Positions 37,460 through 48,699 of a stretch of DNA of 64,000 nt are shown piece by piece. The first letter of the stretch is position 1. Each line of letters begins with the position of its first letter. Below the pieces are notes generated by a model. That model had not been told where the DNA came from and did not search any database. It worked only from the letters and a program-made list of their open reading frames with translations. The translations under genes were made by a program, and so were the position numbers. The stretch covers positions 1 through 64,000 of the forward strand of contig JBBELK010000015.1 in the NCBI GenBank assembly GCA_037783545.1, in the 5' to 3' direction. The stretch comes from Henricia sp. BOLD:AAB3569. Its lineage: Eukaryota; Echinodermata; Asteroidea; Spinulosida; Echinasteridae.

Positions 37460-40400
37460 TTAGAATACGAAGGGAATGAGTCTATAAGGTACTTTGGTCG
37501 TGTACTTATCCCACGCCTCCCCGTACTTAGCCCTGCACCGATGCTCATCCCGCAGGCACCTATGCACCAACAAGATAGTCATAAAGATAATATAGAAGTA
37601 CGGGTGGAGATGCGTGACCCCACAGGCCAGGCAGTACGCCAGGGACCCCATCAGGTCCCCGGTGTAATTCATGTGACGAGCGACTCCCCACCAGCCCGAC
37701 AGAAGCAGCTTCGACCGGCGTTTCTTCCCGTCACTGCTGTAGTACTCCACGTCCATGTACTTGGGCTTTCGGCCCCAGATGGTGGCCTGACCGTCGGACT
37801 GGCGGAAGGAGTCTTTCTGGTAGTTGACGGCTCGGAAGATGTAGTAGCCGATGAGGCCGAGGGCTAGGACGCCGCCTGCGGCTGCCTGGGATAGCTCCAC
37901 GGGGTGGAAGACTAAGAAATAGCCCTGCAGATGAGAGACAAAACTTACGGTTCAAAAAGTATACTCAAAATTATACTCGGACTGAAACTTTGTTGAATAC
38001 AATAAGCTTGTTTAACAAGGCACTGATTGGACACAAACTTCGGATTTGCTTTTAAAACTGTGCCGCTTCAGTGATTTCCTCCAGGTCTAAGCGGGCCTGT
38101 TTGAACAAAGTGATTCCCACAGTAATGAAATGTGACCTTGTTTTTTATTTCTGGGAAAATTCTGAAGTTGGGGGGTCTCAGTAAAACCAAATAATTGAGC
38201 CTGCATGGGATGAGCTGACCACTGCACCCGCGCGTCTGCCAAACAACCCTTTAAAGCGCAGAAGCTCAGGGAGGCACTTCAGTCAGAGTGACACACCCTG
38301 CCTCAGCTGCTCTTGGGGCGGGAGGGGTGCTGGTGGAGTTCGCCTCCGTGCAGTCATAGTTACCTGCAAAGTGTACATCGTCGGTAGCCACACGCTGTCG
38401 CCCCATCCCAACATGAAACCAAAGTGGTCGTGATGCATGTCGATGGTGTTCAGATACCAGGCTTCGTTCCAGAAGAAATCCACGATGTAGATGACCTGCA
38501 AAACATTCACCAAAATCATGGAGTTGGTCACGTGTCCGTAGAGCTCATATTGTTTCCAGGCGTAGGACATGTTGATGATAGACCAGCATACAATACCAGG
38601 GCGTCCGTTGAAGAACAGTTTAAAATCGAACCATTTCCCGATGCGCGGGTTAAATTCAATACCCATGAAAAAATCGTATAACGCATTGCCGCTGAACTTT
38701 CGGTCCTCTCGAAACGAAGGAAAGAGGTGGGCCTTAGTATAGGCAAAGACGCTGACAATGAAGCCGGAGATGTTGACTACTAACAGCAAGGGGCCGTAGT
38801 TGTCTGCGATGATCGTGGGTGAGAACCAGCGGAAGTGTAGGGCGTTTGCTAGAAAGAGACCGTTTGAGATGATCCAGGCTTGAAGGCCGTTCACGCCGTA
38901 CTGGAGCCGGTTGCCGGCTGGGGTGACTGCTCCCAGGCACACGCCACCACGGTAGCCGGGTATTATGTAGTGACATACGTCAGGCAGATACCACAGGAAT
39001 ACCTGATGAAATACAAATGTTTCTCTGTTTATTCAGAATAAAGTATTGAAAACAATTTATAATGAAAGGTTCTCACATCATCCATGGTCCCTCAACTCCT
39101 TGGGGAGCATGCATGTACACCTTCACTTATCGATCCTTTCACTTATCGATGACAGGGGGCAGTCACATTGTCACCGTGCGTCATGGACGAGTACGCACTT
39201 TGTGGATATATTGTCACATCATTTAAATATGAAATCCTGTCCCATGTCATGGCCGATGCAAAAGATCTTTACCCTCGCATGTACCCAATTTGCTCCCGTC
39301 ACGGCTTGTATACTGGGTACCTATATGTTCCTGAGTGTGGGGAGGCACTTCATGGCAAAGTGCCTTGCCCAGGGGCACACGCACCATGGCACAGGCTGGA
39401 TTCAAACGCACAACCTAAACGGGTCGTGAGAACGATGCCCCTTTTCTGCACTCAGGATGTTTACAAATGCATCAAAATTTCACACTTTGGATCCTAATTT
39501 TTATGCAGGAAAAAGCCATGCCAAAGTTGAATTGGCTTGAGCACAGCAAATGTAACATTTAAAAAATACGCACTTAAATCCCCAATACAATTTGCAGTTA
39601 CCCAAAATCTTACTTCACGAGTTGACAAGAAAACCCCGACTCGAAGTGTTGATAGCAATGGTAACAAACACCGCATGGTTTTCCCTTGTAAAATGGTACC
39701 TTTGTGGAAGAAGTTGCCAAGTGATCTCTGCAGTAAAGTGTTGACCATTCATTCAACACAAAAACCATGCATGGATTTGTATGGGTTTCTAAAGTATTAC
39801 TGCATCTATGTGGCAGTTTCTCAACATTATGTAATGATGTTGTTTCTGTTTGTAAGTTTTTCAACCATGTAATGTCTTTAATTCCTTAATTTTCCCACCT
39901 GAAATGAAAACCAGGACAAATAAATGGCCGCAGCCTTGGCAGATAGACCGGGCAAATACTCCAGTAGCTGCGGTAACTTGAGCTCGCCCTGGTATAGCTT
40001 CAACGCCGGTGTGCTAATCTCGCACTGGAACTGCGTGCACGAGATGTAGTAGTAGAATACCAGAAGGGGACAGCATGTTATGATGAGCAGGACGTTCACA
40101 CTGCTTAGCAGGTCTACGGTCCTGAAAGAAAACGGATACAGAATGTTTTAGACACGGAGCTTCTTGCATTTTATTTCACCTCTGGCGTCCAAGGTTCGAT
40201 TCTTGGGAGGGTATGTGGATTGGGTTTGCAGTCCCTAGTTGACCGTGTGTGTTTTCCCCCAAGAGATTTTTTTCTGCGCGTTTCTTCCCCTTTCTAAAAC
40301 TGCATCTCCTTCATCATCTTGAGTTGTAAAGAAATCTTTACAAAAAAGTAAACGACATATCGCTTGTAACAGTACGATTATTCACACGCTTTCAATTCAA

Positions 40401-41230
40401 AGGCGCTTACATTGTCCATGTTCGAAAGTTTACTGTATGAGCTCGATTAACGACCACAGTTCGGCTGGAGACCGGTTGTATTCGGGTATAGTTCGACTCT
40501 CCAACAGTACGATTGTGCACCTACACCTCCCCCGCGCTGCCCTACCCCTGATGTGGGGGTTTGGTTACGTTTTTCGTGCCCCAGGGCAGGGAATTTGACC
40601 CATTGAAAACAAATATATCAGTTTCTGCATCCGATAGAAAGACGCGCATGTTTTGCACCCGTGGATGGGGATTTTTGTCACCTAAATGTTGCCCCAGAGG
40701 TGGGGATTTCTCGTGCGAAAAAGTGACAGCCCCCTCCCCCACCCCCACCTCTTAGGTAGGGTAGCCCGGTTGAGGAGAGGTTGGGGTGCAAACAATTGAT
40801 AGGTGCATAGTTCATTCAATACACTTTCAACATGACAGTAGAACTGTGGAAGTTCCATATCACGTCCGAGGGTTCGGCTGGGGTTCGGCAAGTGTTCGAC
40901 TACAGTTCGACCAATCAGTCAGCTAGTTCGATTCTATGGTGTTACCCGTCGTTGTAGGTAATCTATAATCGAACTTAAATCATTCGATCGAACTCATCCG
41001 TATAGTAGCAATTAACATATTGCCCTCCTCTACGGGAAATCCGAGTGACAACAGCAGTTATAGTTAGACTATAGATTCGCACACCCGAACGTGTTTATAC
41101 ATGTAGTTCGCACACCGAACGTGTTTACGTAAACTTACCACGCTCGTCCCCACTCGCCCGGCTTAGGAACTTCGCCATTCTTCATTCCATTCTCGAGCCT
41201 TTCAGTCGCTGAGGGAGATTTCCTTTTCAT
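37460..41230 (-). CDS. DHCR7: 7-dehydrocholesterol reductase, 4 coding exons
   Basis: Coding-order exons 41139-41230, 39899-40121, 38364-39002, 37460-37924 give 472 residues (human 475). Reads [27 protein letters not shown], then a membrane-rich body. The first ERG4/ERG24 signature region is present ([34 protein letters not shown]) and the second is intact ([20 protein letters not shown]). Other landmarks: [53 protein letters not shown] and the end PYRLIPFVF. The ER enzyme reduces the C7-C8 double bond of 7-dehydrocholesterol using NADPH, the last step to cholesterol. The small first exon, split at the Trp codon of GRAW, is phase-consistent. A possible non-coding first exon ends at a GTAAAA donor near 41560 (CCCCAACAAAG/GTAAAA read on the minus strand). 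Antisense frames at 37541-37867 and 38424-38681 are shadows. Confidence 0.97.
39580..39870. repeat. Interspersed repeat, CATGCATGGTTTTTGTG family, fullest copy
   Basis: Contains CCCAATACAATTTGCAGTTA, CTTACTTCACGAGTTGACAA, GTAAAATGGTACCTTTGTGG and AACAATGATGTTGTTTCTGT-like words shared with the copies around 25.9, 32.8, 33.6 and 44.2 kb. In the DHCR7 intron upstream of exon 3. Confidence 0.65.
40515..40807. mobile_element. MITE, family H (GGGGTGGGG-rich), copy 1
   Basis: Ends TGCACCTA..C and CAATTGATAGGTGCA; interior built of GTGGGGATTTT / CCCCAGGG blocks spaced about 40-60 bases. In the DHCR7 intron 1. Other copies are 42408-42697 and 55682-55940, with a fragment at about 15850-15960. Confidence 0.75.
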
Positions 41231-42407
41231 CTTCTGTAAAGAACGTTCCCGAGTCCGATTTTCGAAATCTTGAAACGAACACGAACAAGTGAAAATTGCA
41301 CTGCACAAACAATTAATTATATATCCTGCTGGTACTTTGTATAACAATAAAATGATCGTATTGAAAACCACAGGTTTTGTTATATTGTTAGATATACAGT
41401 ATAACCCACATTATTGTAGATAAGCTTCATAATGCATGGTCACTTAACGAAGTGGTCAGGCTATTTTCAAAAGAAATTGCACACTTATCTACTACATCAG
41501 GTCTATAGTTATAAAAATAGACAGTTGGCTATAAATACATTGTTCAAATAATTTTACCTTTGTTGGGGCCAGGCGGAAATCTCTCGAACTTTAGTACCAC
41601 AAACTTTCAAACTTCAGGACAATACTTGGTACGAAGCATGTAGTTTGGAACCTTCCAGTATAGTTTATAATTATTTTAAAGAACCGATTCAGGAGACACA
41701 AAATGCCAATATATACTTGGCAAGTTTGAGTATTCTTGTTTTCTGTACATGTAGTTTGCTTAGAGCCCCTTAAATGGCGTGCAATATCCGCAGTGAATAA
41801 GTGTATAGCCTTTAGATTATACAGTTTCCTCGTTAGCAAGCGGAAGAAGTGTAATGTAGACAGCTCTTCCTGTCTATAAATTTGCTGGCTCGGTATCAAG
41901 TTACCTTTCTTGGATTTTGTTTTGACCAATCAGGTCGCGTGTATGATGGTCAGACAAGACGGTGAGCCAATCAGAGCAAGCCTTGTATGTCTCGGTTTAG
42001 ACACGGAATTACAGGTACCCCGTTAACGCCGTGTAAAAACATGCATGCGTATGCACACCATGGAATGAGATTTTGCTGTACAGCATATTATGGTTCAATA
42101 GTTTTTAGAGCAATGTTCACTGACGTGGATAAGGTCACTAAACTTTCCCAAAAGTTTGGCTACCCCGGGTGTATCTACACAATGCAATAATATCAAGTAT
42201 AATTAGTCTATCAGTTATGGACCAAAATAGCCTCGATTGTGACCAACAAAGACGAGGATTTGACTGTCTTAAACTTTTCCGTGTTTAATAGCGTCTGTAG
42301 TATAATAGCCTACTGACGTTACTTCATTTCACATGCATTCACACCTGTGATTATGAAAATGGGGTACCACGGCCTCCAAGAGTACCACGGCCTCCAAGAG
42401 CTTGTTA

Positions 42408-42697
42408 TGCACCTATCAATTGTTTCCCCTATCCCCCGCCCCCCTCCCCGGGCTACCCCACCTAAGAGGTGGGGATTGCCACTTTTTGCGTGACAAAATC
42501 CCCACCCATGGGGCAACATTTAGGTGACCAAAATCCCCACCCTCGGGTGCAAAACATGCGCGTCTTGTATACAAATGCACATAAAATGTTAAAGGGTCAA
42601 ATGCCCCTCCCTGGGGCATGAAAAACGTGACCAAACCCCCACCTAGGGGTGGGGGCAGCGCGGGGAAGGGGTAGGGGAAACAATTGATATAGGTGCA
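42408..42697. mobile_element. MITE, family H, copy 2
   Basis: TGCACCTATCAATTGTTTCC / GGAAACAATTGATATAGGTG(CA) inverted ends, 290 bp, TTA on both flanks as a possible target duplication. Interior AAAATCCCCACC blocks repeat four times. Confidence 0.85.
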
Positions 42698-42747
42698 TTA
42701 CTCACATACGTGGATGTCACGGTTGTTCTGCATGCATGAACTAGGCC

Positions 42748-42942
42748 TACACTATTCACAATAAGTTAGGGTTATTGGTATGTTGTGATTTTTGGGGAAA
42801 ACAATTCCAAATGACTGTTTTCACCTATTTCTGTGACAAGGTGTTTCTGTCATTGTCTAATCATATACAAAATCAAGCGAAATGCATATCCTTAAAATAT
42901 CTGCGTATACACCCCACAATATCCCTAACTTATTGTGTATTA
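42748..42942. mobile_element. MITE, family D, copy 3
   Basis: TACACTATTCACAATAAGTT / AACTTATTGTGTATTA ends, same interior as copies at 13772 and 33844. Lies 50 bases after family H copy 2. Confidence 0.8.
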
Positions 42943-43194
42943 AATGTAATGTAATGTAATGGTGGACACTTGTATAGTGCACATGTCTACCCTAGGGTAC
43001 TCCTGGCGCTGTTGCCATTAACATTATCGCTGCCATCAGGAAACCACCAGAAACCATTTCGCTCCAACTATAGGTGGCTGCTGGCCAGGCGCTCAACCCT
43101 ATATTCGCAGTTGGATTGTGGCATTCCCCCTAGCAGCTTCCCAAATATCGCTTGGGTTGACGAGGCAACTGGGATTAAGTGCCTTGCCAAGAGA

Positions 43195-44160
43195 CACAGA
43201 CACGTTGGTCATAGGGTAGCCTTGTCCAAGGGCTGTGAAATTGTGTGAATCCGTAAAGAATTTGCCTATATGCTATGCTATGCAGCGAAAGTGTGCCACC
43301 GCGCGGTGAATTGTAGCCAACTGCAAAATAGTCTGGTTACCAAAATATCTTGGTCTGAATCACAGCCTTGTTCTTTATGTACTCGATGTGTTTTATGGGC
43401 GGGGACTCTTTATGCTAATTTTTCAAAGAGAGCACCGAGACGTAAAAGCTCATTGGTTAACGGTTGTTTTGACAGAACAATACGGTGCCGTTTGAAAAAT
43501 AGCAGATGTTCCGTACGTAGCCTATACCCAGTTGGTAAGTTCACAAACACGTCATACCTTTACAGAAAATATGTGAGGGATATCTTCAAGTCATCAATTT
43601 GCAATTTGTAGGCTGCATAATTCAAACTACCGTTGATTTCCTCAGTTGTAACACTACGTGTGATTGCATCAGACAGGCCTATATACTGTTTACATACTGT
43701 ACACTACACATGATGTACGCGTACAACGTAAAAACATTTATGCTTGCAAACCGGTCACACGCACCATTTGACCCGAGTAGTGAGCTCTGATTGGATGTTA
43801 GGTAAGATATGAATATTTATAAGCACTCGGGTTTCGCATAAGTAATTGCGTCGGATTTCCAACGCAGTTATAAAGAAACACGTAACAAATCGAGTACAGA
43901 AAGAACAAGGCTGTGATTCAGCCTCGCCCGTGAAGTCAGGATTCAGACCAAGATATTTCGGTAACCAGACTGTTTTGCAGTTGGCTACAATTCACCGGGC
44001 GGTGGCGCACTTTCGCTGTATAGCATACATGCAAATTCTTCACGGATTCACACAATTTTATAGCCCTTGGACAAGGCTAGTCATAGTGGGGCTTGAACCC
44101 ACAACCTCTGATTGGGAGTCCCGCTTCATACCCACTAGACCACATGCACGCGCTCCCAAG
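43195..44160. repeat. Large inverted repeat with tRNA-like end
   Basis: 43195-43374 and 43903-44090 are reverse complements (AAGAACAAGGCTGTGATTCA, CAGTTGGCTACAATTCACCG, ACGGATTCACACAATTT), separated by about 530 bases. The right end runs into a minus-strand tRNA-like head (GGGGCTTGAACCCACAACCT, 44092-44111). Either two SINE-type copies in inverted order or one foldback element. The middle has CCAAT-type words but no recognisable gene. Confidence 0.65.
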
Positions 44161-44725
44161 TTGTAGAAATTTCAGCCACATATAGATGCGGTCATACTTC
44201 AGAAAACATTAAAAATCCATGCATGGTTTTTGTGTGTGAATGAATAGTAAAACATCGGGGAAAATACTGTTTAAAAGTATAAACTTACAGTTATTGGATC
44301 AGCGGATTGCGGTACGACAGCTACGACAGAAAATCGGGCGCACCTTCACCCACTGTGCTTTATATAAACCACAGTGGTTTCACTTTGTCACGGGTCACTA
44401 AACTCGCCTAGAGAGAGATCGACAACAGAGTCACGCACCCTCTATTTGGAACAACCACGTTGACCCCTGACACGCACCAACACAATTAAATATTTTTCAT
44501 TTCAAAGTAAATATTGTACATGTAGAGCAGTGACGCATGTCCTACAATGCATATATACTGCAGTACTTAATTGCGCCGTATACATGTATGAGTTATTTTG
44601 TGCGTGTGGAAATATTTTTGCTCATTTCAACCGGCGTCATGGAAATAACATTACTTTGGGTTATATTTAGGTTCAAGAAATGAAATTTCATAGTGACCTT
44701 CCGCTGCTTGGAACCGACAAACGAC

Positions 44726-44882
44726 TAAAGCGGGCCTCCCACTGTGCGATTTTTGCCACGAATTAGCTACGATTTGGTACGATTGGGTACGATTGTGTGT
44801 AGAGTCTATAGGCAGTCTCCGATAATCGTACCAATTCGGAGGAAATTCGTGGCCAAAATCGCACAGTGGGAGGCCCGCTTAA
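44726..44882. mobile_element. Hairpin MITE, family B, copy 2
   Basis: TAAAGCGGGCCTCCCACTGT ... CACAGTGGGAGGCCCGCTTA, with a partially duplicated TACGATTTGGTACGATTGGG in the left arm. Confidence 0.85.
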
Positions 44883-45036
44883 CTGCATGGCAACAGTTTG
44901 CATGCATTAAATTTTGCACATTGGCGATTGTGCATAATAATCAATCGGATTATATAGAATGACTGTTCGATAAAATTAAGACCCACCCGCAATAAAACAT
45001 TGCTATAATTTATATGACCCGCTCTGGGAAACGGCA

Positions 45037-45311
45037 GCATAAGTCGCGCTGGCTAGTATTCTTTCTGCGACCATAAGAAGACAAATTTGGCATTTCTACG
45101 CTCATTAAAACACCAAAACAAAAATTTAATTCCAGGCGTATAACCATGGAGGAAGGAAACATGGTATAACACAGACATTGAAGGTTGTATCCTGGGTTGG
45201 GCACCGCCAGGAATTTCCATTGCGTTTTGGTATTTTAATGAGCGTGGATTTGCCGCGGATTTCCGTTCGTTTTATCGTCGCAAAAAGAATACTAGCCAGC
45301 GCGACTTATGC
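45037..45311. mobile_element. TIR element (GCATAAGTCGCGCTGGCTAG)
   Basis: Exact 20+ bp inverted ends GCATAAGTCGCGCTGGCTAG and complement, extending with mismatches to over 100 bp per arm. 275 bp, one copy seen. No gene in 45312-45815 is convincing, although 45400-45540 has CCAAT and CpG words. Confidence 0.8.
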
Positions 45312-45815
45312 TAAAGGTATACCTTTTCCTACACACTCATACGCAATGGTTTTGTGCAGTTTGTCCGCACCTAACCAATGCTCAAGTTCACATGAGATTC
45401 TGCGGAGAGGTTCGTGACGTCACCAAATACCAGGCCCGAACAACACTTGCCGTGATTGGCCAGATTCCGTCAGGTGACATAAATAAGGTCGTCGTCGCCG
45501 GAAATTTTGGTAGGAATGGGACAGTCATAAGGAACAGAACCCAATAGAATTTCTGGAAAGTATAGAAATCGTTTCTTTTCGGCATAACATGACCAAATTG
45601 ATTAAATTACATCAAAATGACTCGGGCGTGTGTTAGCTGAACGCAACAGCTGCCTTACTTCACAGATTTGCGTGGATTTCCTCAGGGTATTGTAACGTCG
45701 CTTAGCAGAGTGGAAATTCCCCGAGATCTCTCAGCATGCAATTATGGGGTAATGGCAGGTTTGAGTTGGGGTGAACAAAAGAGATTACCTATACACACTC
45801 AAGCGTGGCCACCTA

Positions 45816-45895
45816 AAGCGGACAATTGTCAATATGGCGGCCGAACACAAAGGCTCAACCTTTTGTTTCATTCGCCATATTGACAATTGTCCGCT
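45816..45895. repeat. Hairpin palindrome (AGCGGACAATTGTCAATATG)
   Basis: Arms of 24-25 bp, AGCGGACAATTGTCAATATG-GCG and complement, around a 30-base loop. Confidence 0.75.
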
Positions 45896-46515
45896 CTCAG
45901 TCATCAAGGCGCCTGCGCTTACGTCACGCTCGAGTGACATGACATAGGCTAATGGCGAGAAACGCACACAAAAAAAGTGATTTTGGCGACGTAATATTTA
46001 AATACGATATCCATCGTGTCAGAAACTGCCAAATTTGAGATTGGATCGTATTTGTGCATCCGCAAGGTTCTGCACAGCGCCATTTTAACTGTAGGATAAT
46101 AATACTTATGCTACTTTTTGCCCATATACCGTAAAGGTTCACGGTTGATTGGACAGCTTGGACGATATGGGCTACTTTAAAGAGGAAGAATCCCCCTAGA
46201 CGAAAATCCAGCATTTAGGCTTTTTTCGATAGTCCAAACATCCCTCTTGCCGACGTGGATTTTTATTATTTTTTAATTGTCGGTTTTAAGTGGATAAATT
46301 GCAAGCAAAAGTGCGCTTTTCGAAAATGAGATTTTCGCGATTTCTGAAACGCTCATTAGGTATTCATGATATGCGCGTGACCCCGTGACGCAATCCTGAG
46401 AAAGAAAAGTCAACACGATTGTTAGCTCCATACGTTTACACGCAAAAAACTTGGAAAACCGTCTCTGTTAGATGGTGTTTTTTGAAGAATTGTTTTGGTT
46501 CAAAAAGCCAGAGAT

Positions 46516-46728
46516 ATGCCCAGTAGTTGCGTGGTTGTATGTTTTACCAGACATCATGAAAAAAAAGAGCAGAAGCTAAGATTCTTTTTTATTACGAAGA
46601 GAGAGAACAAGAACTTGTACCGGCCGATGTGCAAATACCGTGTGCCAATTTCAAACACGTGGGAACTACGGCGCGGCTCGCAGGCACCATTTCCACTGCT
46701 GTACACGGACCGCTGTTTTGTTCCGTGA
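46516..46728 (+). pseudogene. THAP-like zinc-finger fragment
   Basis: Translates MPSSCVVVCFTRHH..LRFFFITKRENK, resembling the start of a THAP domain (M..C.x2-4.C....RFF.IPKR), a DNA-binding fold used by P-element-type transposases. The later Cys-x2-His part is not evident in frame, so it would be a broken remnant. The segment at 47095-47150 recurs inverted at 53850-53915, consistent with a transposon. Confidence 0.35.
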
Positions 46729-47159
46729 CAAACACCGGTCGCAATGCACCAGTGTTTCCTTCAAAAGACTCGACTTCATTGTGAGCCACAATTTTACGAT
46801 TTTTTCACAAAAAAGGTAATAGTAGATTATTGTCGTTTTACATCAGGTGTTTTCACGTTTGTATTTTGAATAACAAGGACAGAACAGGCATGATGAACAT
46901 ACACTTCGTATATTTTCCATTCAATACTGCACAGGCCGTTTTGAGTGTTTCTCAGGATGACGTATCGCCCCTGTTTGTAAACAAACCAAGTGACCTCGAG
47001 CGTTTCAGAATTCCGGGTGAGGAGGGTCGGAACTGAATTGCGTTTTAAACAAATACTGTCGGTTTTTGGCGGAAAACACGTTGTAAATCGCGTTGTAGAA
47101 ACATAAACCTCCATGATAAACAGGAAAACTAAAAAAATGTGGATGGGGGGATTCTAGCT

Positions 47160-48500
47160 GTTTAAAATTGCTCTTTTCATGCATTATATGAAGCTTTAAA
47201 AACTCACAAAAATATATATTAGGTTTTTCTGTTTCATGTATATAGTCGTAATTCTAATTCTGTCTACTTTAACGTAGTGGGTGCAAAGAGGGCAATGTTT
47301 TTGACCTTTTTGCGCCATAACGTACAAATCAAAATGGCGGCACCCATTTCGGGACAGTGTTGAAAAGGGCGCGTGATTGATGATGGATATGGTTCAGTAA
47401 AGGTTGTGCCGTGGACTCTTGGCAATGCACAAAAGGTGACACTCGTCTTCTATTTCTATGCTGTATAAACATATCTCTGTCAGATGTTTTATTTCTATTG
47501 GCACAAACATTACTAATGCAAAGATATACTTAACCCTCCACAATTATAACAAAACATGTCTAGATACTACAAAATAGAAAGGAAAAACAAGCTTAGATAC
47601 TAGACAAAATCAAATTATTAAAGTAAATTGATTTTACTGAAAGTTGCAAGGGCTTAAACTTTGTGGCTTGGAAAAGTATTTCGCATTTTATTGATATTTT
47701 AATGATTAAGATGTTATTTTACGGAAGTGGCTGGAGAACAGAACCACCAACATCAACAAAGTCAATATCGAATTGTATGATGAGCATGTCAATAATATTG
47801 AACGGTCATTTTATGATCATTTTATACAATAAAGTGACCGAATGAGACAGTTAATTGACGTGTTGAGGTCCCAGTGTGGTCGTGATCCGAACTAGATAAT
47901 TTTATTAATATCGATTATTTTCCCGCAGACCACCACCTTATAATAGACCGTATCGAATAGCTGCCATCTTGTAGGGCAAAATTTGACAACAATTAATGCA
48001 AGCACAAAATGTGCAACCATGCGTGCATGTTCTCCGTTGGGTACCCTGGAATTTGAGTGTCCTTCAGCAAAAAATTGAAGCACTCGATTTTCCGCGCGAA
48101 AACGTTATTACAGAATACTATTTGCGCGGTTCCTGACTGCAGTATGTAAGAACTCTTGGTATACATGTATTCAACGGCTTGAAAACGATCAATCATTTTT
48201 ACAAAACTGCATGACGAGTTTTATGAAATACAAACTTTTCTTTGCTCGTGGTTCCGGTGCGGTTCTCTCTTCTCCTGTGTTGAATTGTTATATTTGTTTT
48301 CAAGAAAATGGGCCATTGGGAACTACAGCACGGTCTGCCTCCCCGCCCCCGCATCACGCGTCCTTTGGTGATTCCATAAATTAGGGTACCAACTCGTGAC
48401 ATGCACATTTTAGGCCATCAATTCATAAATCATCACCATTCATCCTTTATTTTGTAAAACCATTTATTAAATTTGCATATTTAGTCAGTTTCCTAAAGTT
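47160..48500. other. Intergenic, with a CCGTATCGAATAG repeat
   Basis: AT-rich spacer. ACCGTATCGAATAGCTGCCA at about 47948 recurs near 49727-49800 and 53105-53230 followed by the same words (AATGTGCAACCATGC), an interspersed repeat. No gene recognised on either strand. Confidence 0.5.
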
Positions 48501-48504
48501 ATGG

Positions 48505-48666
48505 TATTCGTAGGAAATACGTGACAAAAATCGCACAGTGGGAGGCCCGCTTTAAGCGCCAAATTCGTGCCACGAAATACGCAGCTCCATAGCAAAGGCA
48601 CGGAGCTGCGTATTTCGTGGTACGAATTTGGCGCGCGCGCATTACTGACGAGCCCGTGCCTTTAAA
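48505..48666. mobile_element. MITE fusion: family B right end joined to family A
   Basis: ATCGCACAGTGGGAGGCCCG-CTTTAA (family B end) is followed directly by a family A element lacking its outer left arm (48557-48666). It lies just beyond the ADF-protein stop codon; minus-strand AATAAA words occur only further on (48463-48468, 48446-48451), so it may be transcribed as 3' UTR. Confidence 0.75.
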
Positions 48667-48699
48667 TGCTATAGTGGTTACTCGGTAGAAATATAATAA

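Noticed and set aside
37541-37867. 108-codon plus frame
   Set aside because: Antisense shadow of the last DHCR7 exon.
45308-45547. 79-codon plus frame
   Set aside because: No motif or splice support; the GC/CpG content looks like a promoter or repeat edge rather than coding.
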